Of a DNA stretch of 64,000 nt, positions 35,271 to 44,843 are shown piece by piece. This stretch comes from Bacillus timonensis (GTDB taxonomy: Bacteria; Bacillota; Bacilli; Bacillales; Bacillaceae_L), in contig JAIVAN010000003.1 of NCBI GenBank assembly GCA_020171895.1, positions 682,001 to 746,000 on the forward strand, read 5' to 3'. Below the pieces are notes generated by a model. The model made no database searches and was not told the DNA's origin. It was given only the letters and a program-made list of their open reading frames with translations. Numbering within the stretch: the first letter of the stretch is position 1; every line of letters begins with the position of its first letter. The translations under genes were made by a program, and so were the position numbers.

Positions 35271-36107
35271 CTATTTACCATATTCTATTGGATTCTCATC
35301 ATAACTTATCCAATCACTCCAACTACCAGCATATAATTGTACTTGGTCATACCCAGCTTCATTTAATGCTAATACATTGGGACATGCAGTTACTCCTGAG
35401 CCACAATAAACAATTATCTGTTTGTTTTTATCCAGTGTCTTAAAATTGCTTATCAGTTCACTTATGTCTTTCCACTTCCCGGAATTATCTATAACATTTT
35501 TCCAAAAATAATGCTGCGCACCTGGTATTCGACCAGATTTTTTATCAATTGGTTCCATTTCTCCTGTATATCTCATACTCTCACGAGAATCTATTAATTG
35601 TACAGTTTCGGTGTTAAGTGTATCCTTAATATCTTTCATACTTGCTAACATATTGGATTGCAAGGAAGGAATATACACTTTTTCTTTATAGTTACTTATC
35701 TCTTTCGATACAGGTAACCCTCTATTTTTCCATTGAGTAAAATTCTCTTCTAGTACGAAAACATCAATATGACCAATATACTTAAATAACCACCAGCAAC
35801 GTGATGCAAAAGCACCATCTTGATCATCATAAATAATTACTTTAGTTTTATTCCCTATTCCTGACTTTGATACTTTTTTTACAAAAAGATCTAAAGTTGG
35901 CAAGGGATGCCTACCACCATGCAGTTGAACTGAACTTGACAAATCATGATCTAAGTGGAAATATACAGAACCTGGTATGTGGTCACTTATGTATTCTTTA
36001 TATCCTTTGTCTGGTTCTTTCAGATCAAACCTGCAATCAATTATTCTTAAATCATCATTGTTGATATTTTGCCACAACCAGTCGATTGATACGATGTTCT
36101 TGTACAT
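35271..36107 (-). CDS. Rhodanese-type sulfurtransferase (thiosulfate/3-mercaptopyruvate)
   Basis: A 278-residue protein with two rhodanese domains. The N-terminal inactive domain has DCRFDLKEPDKGYKEY near 20 and IPGSVYFHLDHDL near 45. The C-terminal domain has LIDSRESMRYTGE near 170 and the catalytic loop YCGSGVTACPN near 238. The loop CGSGVTA is the form seen in 3-mercaptopyruvate sulfurtransferases. It moves sulfane sulfur to a nucleophile. It lies downstream of the ypbS-to-dynA group and 20 bp from ypbS, so it may share that transcript. Confidence 0.9.
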   Translation of the reverse strand: MYKNIVSIDWLWQNINNDDLRIIDCRFDLKEPDKGYKEYISDHIPGSVYFHLDHDLSSSVQLHGGRHPLPTLDLFVKKVSKSGIGNKTKVIIYDDQDGAFASRCWWLFKYIGHIDVFVLEENFTQWKNRGLPVSKEISNYKEKVYIPSLQSNMLASMKDIKDTLNTETVQLIDSRESMRYTGEMEPIDKKSGRIPGAQHYFWKNVIDNSGKWKDISELISNFKTLDKNKQIIVYCGSGVTACPNVLALNEAGYDQVQLYAGSWSDWISYDENPIEYGK

Positions 36108-36127
36108 TTGAGACCTCCACTAATTCG

Positions 36128-36400
36128 TTAAACTTTTTTATTAGTTAACTTCTTAACATAGTCCAATACCATCTCGTTTGAAACTAGTTTACGTAATGGC
36201 ACAATTCCTTTCTTTGCCAAATTATTTATTTCATTTGTCACACGATTGATTTTTTCTACAGAAAAGGATTGGTGATTTTTCGCTAAGGTAATGGCTTCCT
36301 CAATATACTCCTCTCTTAATAAATCTAATTTAAGAAAAGTTTTAACAACCTCATGCTGTTTTTGAGAATGTTTGGTAATAGCTTCATGTACGTTACTCAT
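36128..36400 (-). CDS. ypbS: YpbS family protein (DUF2533)
   Basis: A 90-residue helical protein matching YpbS of B. subtilis: VHEAITKHSQKQHEVVKTFLKLD at the start and IVPLRKLVSNEMV near 68. No membrane segment is seen. The function is unknown. It sits in a tight same-strand group with dynA, as in B. subtilis. AAGGAGAT precedes the ATG. Confidence 0.85.
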   Translation of the reverse strand: MSNVHEAITKHSQKQHEVVKTFLKLDLLREEYIEEAITLAKNHQSFSVEKINRVTNEINNLAKKGIVPLRKLVSNEMVLDYVKKLTNKKV

Positions 36401-36404
36401 AAAT

Positions 36405-36611
36405 TTAATCTCCTTCGTTAGGCCTTATTCTTTTTATTATTAATTTCTTAACATGGTCTCTTGGCACCCAACAATTAAATACATAATCTGGTTTTGTAAC
36501 ATAGCCAAGGCGAGTACAAGAATAGCTCATACCCGCTGGATACTTTTTAGCAGAAAAATGGAAACACGTTGCACAAACTTGGAATTTACCTATATCCCCA
36601 TTACTGTTCAT
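36405..36611 (-). CDS. Small four-cysteine protein
   Basis: A 68-residue protein with cysteines in CATCFHF (13-16), YSCTRLG (32) and NCWVPRD (47), a pattern that suggests zinc binding. The rest is basic at the C-terminus (KKLIIKRIR). I cannot name the family. Its start lies within the end of the nucleotidyltransferase gene (11 bp overlap) and it ends 4 bp before ypbS, so it is part of the dynA operon. Confidence 0.72.
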   Translation of the reverse strand: MNSNGDIGKFQVCATCFHFSAKKYPAGMSYSCTRLGYVTKPDYVFNCWVPRDHVKKLIIKRIRPNEGD

Positions 36612-37380
36612 AAGAATCTACCCCAAGTGCTTTCCATAGAATACAATTTAGCTTATCTTCATCCATTTTTTTATCTTCAAACAAGTGAATAGATTGCTCA
36701 AAAAATTCTATTTTATCTCTAATATAGTCTGTCATTTTCTCAAAAATAGCTGGTGGCAATTGCGTTTGACTGTGTTTAGATTCAATTAATCTACTGTACC
36801 AATTATTTATTATATGTCCATTATTAACATTACTTAATAATTCTTCTAATCTAATGGGTGGAATGCGTTGTTTCTCGTACATATACTGAATCATTAAAAG
36901 TGCCCTGATTTGTTGTATCAAAATTTTAACACTTTTAGTTGTTAGTGGCTTTTTTACTAAGTTTACCTTATCATTTGCCTTCAACAAATTAATATAGTGA
37001 TAGCTCAACTTTTTTAAGGAATAGGTCTCATGAGCTAAACTTCGTAATCTAGACATTAACTCTTTATTTTCAATATAAACTACTGAGGAAAATAACCACT
37101 CCAACAACGAGGGATTAGACTTATGAAATAGTTCAAGCGCTTTAAAAATATCCCACCCACTAAGTTCAATATGAGAATCTATTGTTTTTTCGAAATTATC
37201 TCTTTCTTTGTTAATTTTCAAGTAATTTCTAATAGCCCTATGATAAATAATTCTTACATCATAATCACTATCTTCATTTTGTGATCCAAATGATCGACTA
37301 CCTGATTCACATGCATAGATTATCTGTATATCATAAACCCCTTCTATTCGAGTTAACTCTTTAACAATTCTACTATTCAT
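36601..37380 (-). CDS. Predicted nucleotidyltransferase (YcgL/RlaP family)
   Basis: A 259-residue protein with the nucleotidyltransferase signature ACESGSRSFGSQNEDSDYDVRIIY at 24-47: GSRSFG plus the Asp pair DSDYD. This pattern is that of the YcgL/RlaP family (RNA-repair-associated nucleotidyltransferases). The remaining two thirds are helical. The natural substrate is unknown. Its ATG overlaps the dynA stop by 8 bp, so it is translationally coupled to the dynamin-like protein. Confidence 0.83.
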   Translation of the reverse strand: MNSRIVKELTRIEGVYDIQIIYACESGSRSFGSQNEDSDYDVRIIYHRAIRNYLKINKERDNFEKTIDSHIELSGWDIFKALELFHKSNPSLLEWLFSSVVYIENKELMSRLRSLAHETYSLKKLSYHYINLLKANDKVNLVKKPLTTKSVKILIQQIRALLMIQYMYEKQRIPPIRLEELLSNVNNGHIINNWYSRLIESKHSQTQLPPAIFEKMTDYIRDKIEFFEQSIHLFEDKKMDEDKLNCILWKALGVDSYEQ

Positions 37381-40300
37381 TCAATTCAGCTTCCATATTA
37401 TTTAAAGTCATATAAACTTCATTTAATGAATCAACGTCGACCTCGGCCGTTAAAGCGTTTTTAATTCCACTATAATATTCCTCAATTTGAACGATAGATC
37501 GATTTTTTAGTGAATCCACCATAGAATTGAATTCATCTTCATATCTATCAGTAAGCTTTTGTGTATTTTCTTTTAAATAGTCCATAACTTGTGATTGTAT
37601 AATTCTTTCTAGATCTTCGCTCATCTTTTTCTTCTCATTTCGCTCAAAGAATGATTTAGCATTTTTATACATAGACAAGGACTTCTTAAAGAGATTTAGA
37701 TCAATATCCTGTAATCCTGTTTCAAACATCGGAGTATCCATCTTTATGTTTTCATATTGTTCAAAGTTAAGGTTTGGATTCGTTAAAGTAGCTAATCTCT
37801 TCCACTTTTCTTGTATATCAATACCTTTCTGATTGATAAATTTTTCGACTCGTAAAGAGGTCGCTCGCATTTCCTGTGCTAGATCGTATCCCATGAAACT
37901 GAGTAATTCATTTAAACAACCAACAAGAGCTTTCTTTATATTTTGGTTGTCATCTCGCAAAATTGCTGGATTAAATGACTCTTTAAAAAAGTCTGGAAAT
38001 CTAAGGAAAATTCTTTGATTAATATAGTAGACTAATTCTTCTATTTCTTGTAATAATGCATGATGTTCCACATCTGCATTAAAATTATTAATTGCATGAA
38101 TAATTTGCTTCTCTTCATCCACTACAGTTTTTAATTTTTCCTGTTTATATTCAATACTTTGATTGGCTGTTGTTACCATGTCTTTAACTACTGAACTAGC
38201 TCTTTTCATATCATTGATTGCAGAAAGAACAGTCATTTCTGTTAATTCACCTAGTACAAATTTATTAAATTCTTCTTCAAATTCTTTAATTCCTGATGAT
38301 GTTAATACACCTGTTCCACTGTTGTTATTATCACCTTTGAATTTCTCCATTATAGCCATTTGACTTGATAACGAATGCAACCTTGGCTTACGAATACCAT
38401 AAGAATTTAGTTGGTCATTTACATATTGTTCAACCATTTGTAGTTCATCTAATGAGCGTGCTAGATCGGCTGCATTGATAATAAAAAACATTTTATCTAA
38501 ACTAAATGAATCCTTAACCCTACCTAATTGTATTAAAAATTCTCTGTCTGCTTTAGAAAATGGGTGGTTATAGTACGTAACAAATAAAATAGCGTCTGCA
38601 TCTTTAATATAATCAAAAGCCACACCTGTATGACGTGCATTAATTGAATCTGCACCAGGAGTATCAACTAACGTTATCCCTTGTCTTGTTAACTCACAAT
38701 CGAAATAGAGTTCAATCCATTCAACAAAACACGCTTTTTCTTCTTTTGCTACAAATTCTTCATACTCATTTAGATCAACGCTTAATACCTGGCCTAAATG
38801 ACCTTGTAAAGATTCCATCCCTTTAACAAAAGCAGTTAAAAACGATAGATGCGGCTTTTCATGTGCCTCTACACCTTTTTCTAGCAGTTTAGTCTGGATA
38901 ATATCCCTCGCATCGTTTAATGACGTAGATTTTTCTCCAAAAACTTGTAGTGAATGTTGGATATCACTTAATAAATCACTGCTTGACTTCAATTTTACTA
39001 AGACTGTTCCATGTGCATGTTTGTTAGTAGGCGGTACTATTTTATTAATAGTTGCCGTCGTTGGATTTGGAGAAACTGGTAATACTTTTTCTCCCATAAG
39101 AGCGTTTGCAAAGGAAGATTTTCCAGCGCTAAAAGCACCGAACAACGCAATCGTAAACTGTCTATTTCTTAATCGACCAGCTTTTTCACCCATTATTTTT
39201 GATATGGAGCTTAATCCTGTTATTGATTTCGTTTTCTCTTTTGCAATTTCAAGATTATTAATAATTGTGTTTAGTCTTTCTTCTGTAAAGATTTCTTTGT
39301 TACTCGATAATAATGATGGATCTTCAACTGGTTGATTTTTTAAGTCTTCACGCGAGTTAATTTTATCATGCTGTATTGTTTCAATTGAAATCGATTCAGT
39401 TGTTGCAACTGAGATAATTTCGTTTACATTTTTAACATGGGGAAGTTCATCTAAAAGTGCAGATTCTAACTCTAGTTTCACATCTTTTCGATGAGTAACT
39501 AACTCTTCTAATTTCGTATGTGCAAATTTTATTTTTTCTAATTTTTGAAGTTGATGTGACAGTTTTGAAGTAACTACATCATTTTCAGCTTTTAACATAT
39601 TTAGCCCTTCATCTAAAAATTCGGATATAACCAGCTTGAAGTGCTTTTTTATTTCTGCTGCAACATCATTGGTATAGGTTAGTATATAGTCCCCTGTTAA
39701 GCCTGCTCCACTTTTTATAGTTCTCACAAGCAGATTCGGTGGAAAATCAAAATTCAATTTCTGAGCTTTTGCTAATAAGTCTTGAAGTTCATTTTCCTTT
39801 AAGAATTTAGCGAGGAAATCATTAATGTGCCACTCAATTTGAGTAGAAGAATTTTTTTTCACTTCTTGATAAAACTCATTTAGTCTCTTTTGCTTTTCCT
39901 TTTCTGTTTTTCCTTTAGAGAAAAACATACCTACTTTAAAATCACTTTGATAAGCTTCTAAAAGCGCTTTAGCTAATTCTCTCGTAGAAAATGGCATTAA
40001 ATAAGCATTTTCTAAAATATTATTGAGTTTGGTGAAGAATGAATGCTTAAAATTACTTTCTTTCTGGTTTAATTCGGCTAGTTTATTCTCTACCTCCTCA
40101 ATCTTCTCTTGTAATTCCTTAAAGTCTTCGGTTGGAATTTCGGATAATACTTCCTCATACTCTTCTATTTCTGTTGCTTGCGAATCCTCAATAAAAACTA
40201 AATGATCTGAAATAATTTGCTCAGCAGAAATTAGAGCACTTTCTAATAAAAATTGATCCTTCTCTTCGATTAATTGTGTAATTAAATCCCTCAACTCATT

Positions 40301-41059
40301 AAGTTGATTGAATGTATTCATTTCTTGTCTTAACGAAGTATAAAAGATTTTTTTTGGTTCAACATTCCAGTTTTTGAAAGCATTTACGACACTTTGCTGA
40401 AATTCTTCAATACTCAATTCTTCTTTGTTGTGCTTATCAATTTGATTTACTACTAAATACAGTGTCTTTTTGCGATCTATTAAGTCCTTTGTAAATTGAA
40501 AATTCAATTCGGATTGAACGTGATTATAGTCCATGATATAAAAAATACAATCTGCAAGATGTAGTGCTGATTCTGTTGAAATTCGGTGAGCATCATCTGT
40601 TGAATCTATACCTGGAGTATCCATAATTGACACACCTAGTGGCAATTTACCGTTACTCTGACTGATTTCTAACGATTCAATATCTTCTCCATTTTTACAG
40701 TAATTTTTAATCTCACTATAATCACATGGTGGTTGATACTCTATAATCTCCCCATTTTTATAATACACTCTTACATACTCTCTACCTGTTTTTACTTTGA
40801 CTAAGTTTGCACTTGTTGGGATAGGACTAGAGGGCAAAATATCATTCCCAATTAATTCATTAATCATGCTTGACTTACCCGCAGAAAAGTGACCACAAAA
40901 GCCGATTGCATATTCGGACTGGTTAACTTTTTTTATTAATTGAAGTAATTTTTTTGTATTATCTTTATCTTTTTTTGAACTGATCTCATTATAAAGAAAT
41001 ACCAATTTGTTTAACACTTGTTGTTTTGTCAAGGTAATATTAAGTTTTGTATGGCCCAT
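37373..41059 (-). CDS. dynA: Tandem dynamin-like GTPase DynA (YpbR)
   Basis: A 1228-residue protein made of two fused dynamin-like units. The first P-loop is GHFSAGKSS near residue 57 with DTPGID near 148 and NQID near 205. The second is GAFSAGKSS near 640 with DTPGAD near 792 and INAAD near 850. Long helical stalk segments follow each GTPase. B. subtilis DynA mediates membrane tethering and fusion and helps resist phage and antibiotic membrane damage. It leads the operon with the nucleotidyltransferase, the four-Cys protein, ypbS and the sulfurtransferase. Confidence 0.95.
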   Translation of the reverse strand: MGHTKLNITLTKQQVLNKLVFLYNEISSKKDKDNTKKLLQLIKKVNQSEYAIGFCGHFSAGKSSMINELIGNDILPSSPIPTSANLVKVKTGREYVRVYYKNGEIIEYQPPCDYSEIKNYCKNGEDIESLEISQSNGKLPLGVSIMDTPGIDSTDDAHRISTESALHLADCIFYIMDYNHVQSELNFQFTKDLIDRKKTLYLVVNQIDKHNKEELSIEEFQQSVVNAFKNWNVEPKKIFYTSLRQEMNTFNQLNELRDLITQLIEEKDQFLLESALISAEQIISDHLVFIEDSQATEIEEYEEVLSEIPTEDFKELQEKIEEVENKLAELNQKESNFKHSFFTKLNNILENAYLMPFSTRELAKALLEAYQSDFKVGMFFSKGKTEKEKQKRLNEFYQEVKKNSSTQIEWHINDFLAKFLKENELQDLLAKAQKLNFDFPPNLLVRTIKSGAGLTGDYILTYTNDVAAEIKKHFKLVISEFLDEGLNMLKAENDVVTSKLSHQLQKLEKIKFAHTKLEELVTHRKDVKLELESALLDELPHVKNVNEIISVATTESISIETIQHDKINSREDLKNQPVEDPSLLSSNKEIFTEERLNTIINNLEIAKEKTKSITGLSSISKIMGEKAGRLRNRQFTIALFGAFSAGKSSFANALMGEKVLPVSPNPTTATINKIVPPTNKHAHGTVLVKLKSSSDLLSDIQHSLQVFGEKSTSLNDARDIIQTKLLEKGVEAHEKPHLSFLTAFVKGMESLQGHLGQVLSVDLNEYEEFVAKEEKACFVEWIELYFDCELTRQGITLVDTPGADSINARHTGVAFDYIKDADAILFVTYYNHPFSKADREFLIQLGRVKDSFSLDKMFFIINAADLARSLDELQMVEQYVNDQLNSYGIRKPRLHSLSSQMAIMEKFKGDNNNSGTGVLTSSGIKEFEEEFNKFVLGELTEMTVLSAINDMKRASSVVKDMVTTANQSIEYKQEKLKTVVDEEKQIIHAINNFNADVEHHALLQEIEELVYYINQRIFLRFPDFFKESFNPAILRDDNQNIKKALVGCLNELLSFMGYDLAQEMRATSLRVEKFINQKGIDIQEKWKRLATLTNPNLNFEQYENIKMDTPMFETGLQDIDLNLFKKSLSMYKNAKSFFERNEKKKMSEDLERIIQSQVMDYLKENTQKLTDRYEDEFNSMVDSLKNRSIVQIEEYYSGIKNALTAEVDVDSLNEVYMTLNNMEAELNE

Positions 41060-41275
41060 TATACTTCTCCTAACGTACTGTAATTACTCTATATATTTTA
41101 CTCTATTATTATTGTTTTTTAAATCTTTCTGTGACCACAGTCTTTATCTGCTATTTTAAAAATAACATGCTGTTTTCGTACTTTGTTGTTCTTATTGACA
41201 TGGATGTACTGTAATTTGTATGTTTTGAATTAAAGCCGTGATAAAGCTATAGCTACAACAAACAAACGAACTAAG

Positions 41276-41334
41276 AAAAAGACTACCCTTTTAGAATAGC
41301 CATTTAAATAATGGTATTCAAATTAGGTAGTCTT
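41276..41334 (-). terminator. Compound hairpin terminator
   Basis: AAGACTACC/GGTAGTCTT outer stem enclosing GAATA-CCATT/AATGG-TATTC, followed leftward by five T. It follows the small membrane peptide gene. Confidence 0.65.
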
Positions 41335-41342
41335 CGATACAT

Positions 41343-41444
41343 CTATAGATTATGTTCAGCTTTTTCTGAGTTTATATGCTTAAATATATAATAAGTCATG
41401 TAAGAATATAAGGTAACTGTAATCAAAACAAATAATGAAGCCAT
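41343..41444 (-). CDS. Small single-span membrane peptide
   Basis: A 33-residue frame: a hydrophobic N-terminal segment of about 20 residues (ASLFVLITVTLYSYMTYYIF) and a charged tail. GGACGGTG precedes the ATG by about five bases and a terminator follows the stop closely, which supports a real gene. No family is recognised. The bases on either side (41060-41275 and 41445-41598) show no other gene. Confidence 0.5.
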   Translation of the reverse strand: MASLFVLITVTLYSYMTYYIFKHINSEKAEHNL

Positions 41445-41598
41445 TTGTTCACCGTCCTTTTTTGGTACATCCTGATATTGATAATTATTATCAACTTCAT
41501 ATAAATTTTACCATTAAAGATAATCATTTTCAATTAGATTTTTTCTAAAATTTTTGTGATACCCTTAGTGAAAGGACACTCACAGATTAATGGTTTAA

Positions 41599-42168
41599 CT
41601 ACACCTTTGGCAAAAATCTTGTTCTCAATCCCAATTTTCTTTTATAATCCGTCAACTCCATTAAAGCTTTTTCCTCAATCGGAATACGAATAGAAAGAAG
41701 GATAATATTTAAAACTGAAAAAACAAAAGCGGTAACATACGCTTCAAATAGAAACGGAATTATAAAAAACTCCAACGTAACAATAAGATAATTAGGATGT
41801 CTTATAAATTTATATGGTCCAGTAGATATGATTTTCTCGTTTGGAATAATTAGAACTTTCGTATTCCAATATTTTCCTAGTGAAGTAAGAGCCCACACTC
41901 TAATAATTTGTGTGAATATAAATAAGGGAAATAATATTGGCCATAAATTTGATAAGTTCGCATTAGTGTATCTAACCTCAAAAAACAATGAAAGTAAAAA
42001 TAAAACGTGAACAATAACGATATATTTATAGTGGTTTTTACCTACTTCAATTGCCCCTCTTAACTTCATCCAGCTTTCATTCATTCTAGCAATCATAAGC
42101 TCTACGAGTCTTTGTACAACGATATATAAAAAAAAGATGTAAAAAGTGAACACCAATACTACCTCCAT
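41599..42168 (-). CDS. bpsB: Isoprenylcysteine carboxyl methyltransferase family protein, YpbQ/BpsB-like
   Basis: A 189-residue membrane protein with about five hydrophobic segments and the ICMT-like C-terminal signature GPYKFIRHPNYLIV near 125. In B. subtilis the neighbour of the type III polyketide synthase O-methylates alkylpyrones. Its start overlaps the synthase gene by 10 bp, so the pair is coupled. The role is inferred from context plus family. Confidence 0.87.
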   Translation of the reverse strand: MEVVLVFTFYIFFLYIVVQRLVELMIARMNESWMKLRGAIEVGKNHYKYIVIVHVLFLLSLFFEVRYTNANLSNLWPILFPLFIFTQIIRVWALTSLGKYWNTKVLIIPNEKIISTGPYKFIRHPNYLIVTLEFFIIPFLFEAYVTAFVFSVLNIILLSIRIPIEEKALMELTDYKRKLGLRTRFLPKV

Positions 42169-43250
42169 TGAACTAAAAGATTTTCAGAACTAAAACCGGG
42201 TCCAAGTGCAGTAATAAGCCCATAATCACCTTGTTTAGTAAGATTAGAGGACAAGAACCGATTCAATACATATAAAACTGTTGCAGAAGACATATTTCCA
42301 TAATTTTTTAAAACCTCTGCTGATAGCTTTACTTTTTCTGGTTCAAGCGAAAGTGATGTTACATACGCGTCTAAAACCTTTTTTCCACCTGGATGTCCAA
42401 TAAAATGAGCAATATCTAGAATATCTAAATCATGTTCGGTTAAGAAATTTAGAATAATAGGTTTTAACCATTTTTCAACAATCTTTGGTATATCCTTTGA
42501 GAAAATAACATAGAGGCCTTCATTTTTCACTTCCCATCCCATTACATCTTCTGAATCCTGCATAAGTACGGACCTTGAATCAATAATTGAAGGGATATAT
42601 CTATATTTCGTCAACTCTTCTATATTTACTTCATCTCCGATAACACATGCACATGCCACACCATCTGCAAATAAGGACGTTCCTATGAGGTTGCTCTTAG
42701 ATAAATCATTTTTTTGAAAGGTTAAGCTACATAGTTCTATAGTAAGAACTAATACCTTGGAATTTTTAAATGCTTTGCAATATTCATACGCTCTTGTTAA
42801 CCCTGAAGCACCACCTGCACAGCCTAAACCCCATATAGGAATTCTTTTAGTTGTGGACTTGAACGGAAGCATATTCATTATTCTTGCTTCAATACTTGGT
42901 GTAGATATTCCAGTGCTTGTAATAAAGAAGATTGCATCTATTTCTGAACAGTGAATGTCCCTCTTTAGATGACTTTTATTAGAAAGACACTTTTTTATTA
43001 CTTCAACGCCATATTCTTTGGCACAATCCACAAATAGAGTATTTTTCTCTTCAAAAGAATGTTGTTTTTTATACCAGTGTATATTTTGAGAAAAGTATCT
43101 TTTTTCTACCTGTCCATTTTTAAAAACCTTAAGTAGACGATCAACATCCTTAAACGATTCTTGAAACATTTCTTGCGCAAATTCTTCCGTTAAATTCTGA
43201 TTAAATTCATTAGGGGGGCAAAATTCTGCTACAGAAATTATTTTTGGCAT
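42159..43250 (-). CDS. bpsA: Type III polyketide synthase (BcsA/BpsA)
   Basis: A 363-residue chalcone-synthase-fold enzyme. The catalytic Cys is in WGLGCAGGASGL (near 142), the His in FIGHPGGKKVLDAY (near 270) and the Asn in NYGNMSSATV (near 305). The B. subtilis enzyme extends long-chain acyl-CoA with malonyl-CoA to alkylpyrones. The frame opens at a GUG nine bases upstream, within the site GAGGTG; the ATG at 43248-43250 is six bases after that site and is the start. Confidence 0.93.
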   Translation of the reverse strand: MPKIISVAEFCPPNEFNQNLTEEFAQEMFQESFKDVDRLLKVFKNGQVEKRYFSQNIHWYKKQHSFEEKNTLFVDCAKEYGVEVIKKCLSNKSHLKRDIHCSEIDAIFFITSTGISTPSIEARIMNMLPFKSTTKRIPIWGLGCAGGASGLTRAYEYCKAFKNSKVLVLTIELCSLTFQKNDLSKSNLIGTSLFADGVACACVIGDEVNIEELTKYRYIPSIIDSRSVLMQDSEDVMGWEVKNEGLYVIFSKDIPKIVEKWLKPIILNFLTEHDLDILDIAHFIGHPGGKKVLDAYVTSLSLEPEKVKLSAEVLKNYGNMSSATVLYVLNRFLSSNLTKQGDYGLITALGPGFSSENLLVQWR

Positions 43251-43630
43251 AGTTAACACCTCATATTATTACTTATGGTTACTATTACCAAATAAGGGAT
43301 ATATATGCGTATTTAATAAGGATAAATATCATTAAGATGGCTAAAAGAGGTATGGGACTGAAGGTGGTTGAATTTGGTATCTTGGGTGTATTAGTGGTGT
43401 AGAAAAAAGCTTTCTTTAAGGTATGTTGAGAATGAAGATATAGTTAACACATATAGGTCCATGGGCCTTAAACATTTAAATCCCATCATCATATAGGTGA
43501 AAATCAAGTTCCACATCAAAGAATACGAACAAAAAAAAGACCTTTCTGCAAGAGAAAAGTCAAACGTTTTAAAGGAGTTGTTGTTGTTGTGCATTTTTAT
43601 TATATCTAATCGGTTATTGAAAATCATTGG
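43251..43630. other. Intergenic stretch without a supported gene
   Basis: About 380 bp. A 78-codon leftward frame (43391-43627) has no ribosome binding site or recognisable domain. On the plus strand, 43495-43600 reads VKIKFHIKEYEQKK and DLSAREKSNVLKELL, which faintly resembles the N-terminal region of IS3-type transposases; at most a decayed fragment. Confidence 0.3.
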
Positions 43631-44194
43631 CTAATTTTTGGATAATTCTCCAAAGAAATATGCCATAAATATTTCATCTTCGTACTTTCCGTTAATTTTT
43701 AGTTGATCCTTTTGAACACCTTCAATAACAAATCCTTTTTTCTGATAAAGTGTACTTGCAATCTGGTTAGATGAGAATACAGTAAGCCATAATTTATTTA
43801 ATCTGTTAATTTCACACCACTTCAAGGTGAATTTAAGGATATTACTCCCTATACCTAAACCTTGAGCCTCTTCTATGAGCCATGTTCTAAAGACACCAGT
43901 GTGTTTTTTCATAGCAAGATCACCACGTATAACTCTTGCAATTCCTACTACTTTATTATCTAGTTCCACCGCTGTATACATGTTTCCATCTTCATGCATC
44001 TTCTTTATAAACTCTCTTTCTTCTTGTATTGTTCTTGGAGCTTCCTTCTGTATATATTTTCCTGTTCTCAGTACACATTCTGCAGCATTTACTATGCCCG
44101 ATGCATCCTCAGGTTGTGCAGGACGTATTGTTACAAGTGATCCATTTTTTGCATTAAAAGAACTTATTAAGCCGTCTACTGTATGACTAAACAT
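43631..44194 (-). CDS. GNAT family N-acetyltransferase
   Basis: A 187-residue acetyltransferase. Acetyl-CoA binding motif A is seen as IEEAQGLGIGSNILKFTLKW near 115; TVFSSNQIASTLYQKKGFVIEG near 143 is motif B. The layout is RimJ/RimL- or SpeG-like. The substrate is unknown. AAGGGTGAT precedes the ATG; the gene stands alone. Confidence 0.87.
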   Translation of the reverse strand: MFSHTVDGLISSFNAKNGSLVTIRPAQPEDASGIVNAAECVLRTGKYIQKEAPRTIQEEREFIKKMHEDGNMYTAVELDNKVVGIARVIRGDLAMKKHTGVFRTWLIEEAQGLGIGSNILKFTLKWCEINRLNKLWLTVFSSNQIASTLYQKKGFVIEGVQKDQLKINGKYEDEIFMAYFFGELSKN

Positions 44195-44317
44195 ATAATA
44201 TCACCCTTTTTTCAATAGTATGGGCTTAAAAATTACTTTTTACAGAATTTAATGATAAAAATTGTCGAAATATGATATGATAGAAAAAATTGAACCTTTG
44301 CTTGGGGGGGATGAGAA

Positions 44318-44770
44318 ATGACAGTTGCACAAGACACAACAAGTGTAATTAACAGCACGCTTCATGCAGTTTCATCTGTAATACCGTCAAAATTAACAGT
44401 TGGAAGCCCTACTCTAATTAAAGAACCCATCTTTCAGCAATCTGTGGGTGTTTTAATTGGAATGACTGGTGATATAAAAGGAAGATTAATTATTCAAGGG
44501 GAAGAAACTAAATTTAGTGCTATTGGAAACATCATGTTTGGTATGCCGTTAGAAGGTGAAATGCTTCAATCCTTTATTGGTGAACTCGGTAATATGATTG
44601 CAGGAAACTTGTCTACAAGTGTGGCTACTCAAAAAATAAGCATGGACATAACACCTCCAACAATTCTAGTAGGACAAACTCAATTGTACGGCTTCAAAAA
44701 CGCATTCCATGTACCTGTCGATATAGAGGGTATTGGTAGTATACACATCATTTTAATTATTGAAATGTAA
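44318..44770 (+). CDS. cheX: Chemotaxis protein CheX (CheY-P phosphatase family)
   Basis: A 150-residue protein of the CheC/CheX/FliY family. The active-site signature EMLQSFIGELGNMIAGN near 93 holds the conserved Glu and Asn. KLTVGSPTLI near 24 and HVPVDIEGIGSIHIIL at the end are family-typical. CheX dephosphorylates CheY-P. No other chemotaxis genes are nearby, so it is an orphan in this window. GGGGGG is about six bases before the ATG. Confidence 0.87.
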   Translation: MTVAQDTTSVINSTLHAVSSVIPSKLTVGSPTLIKEPIFQQSVGVLIGMTGDIKGRLIIQGEETKFSAIGNIMFGMPLEGEMLQSFIGELGNMIAGNLSTSVATQKISMDITPPTILVGQTQLYGFKNAFHVPVDIEGIGSIHIILIIEM

Positions 44771-44801
44771 GATCTAAACTAGAAAATCACATGTTAATAA
44801 A

Positions 44802-44836
44802 GTAAAAACAGGCGGCTACTAAGCCCCTGTTTTTAC
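44802..44836. terminator. Bidirectional terminator
   Basis: A perfect 11-bp stem GTAAAAACAGG/CCTGTTTTTAC with an inner GGC/GCC, between convergent cheX and the ATPase gene. Confidence 0.8.
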
Positions 44837-44843
44837 TTTCTAT

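Noticed and set aside
43391-43627. 78-codon leftward frame, and faint transposase-like reading on the plus strand
   Set aside because: No ribosome binding site and no domain; the plus-strand resemblance is short and interrupted, so no insertion sequence is called.
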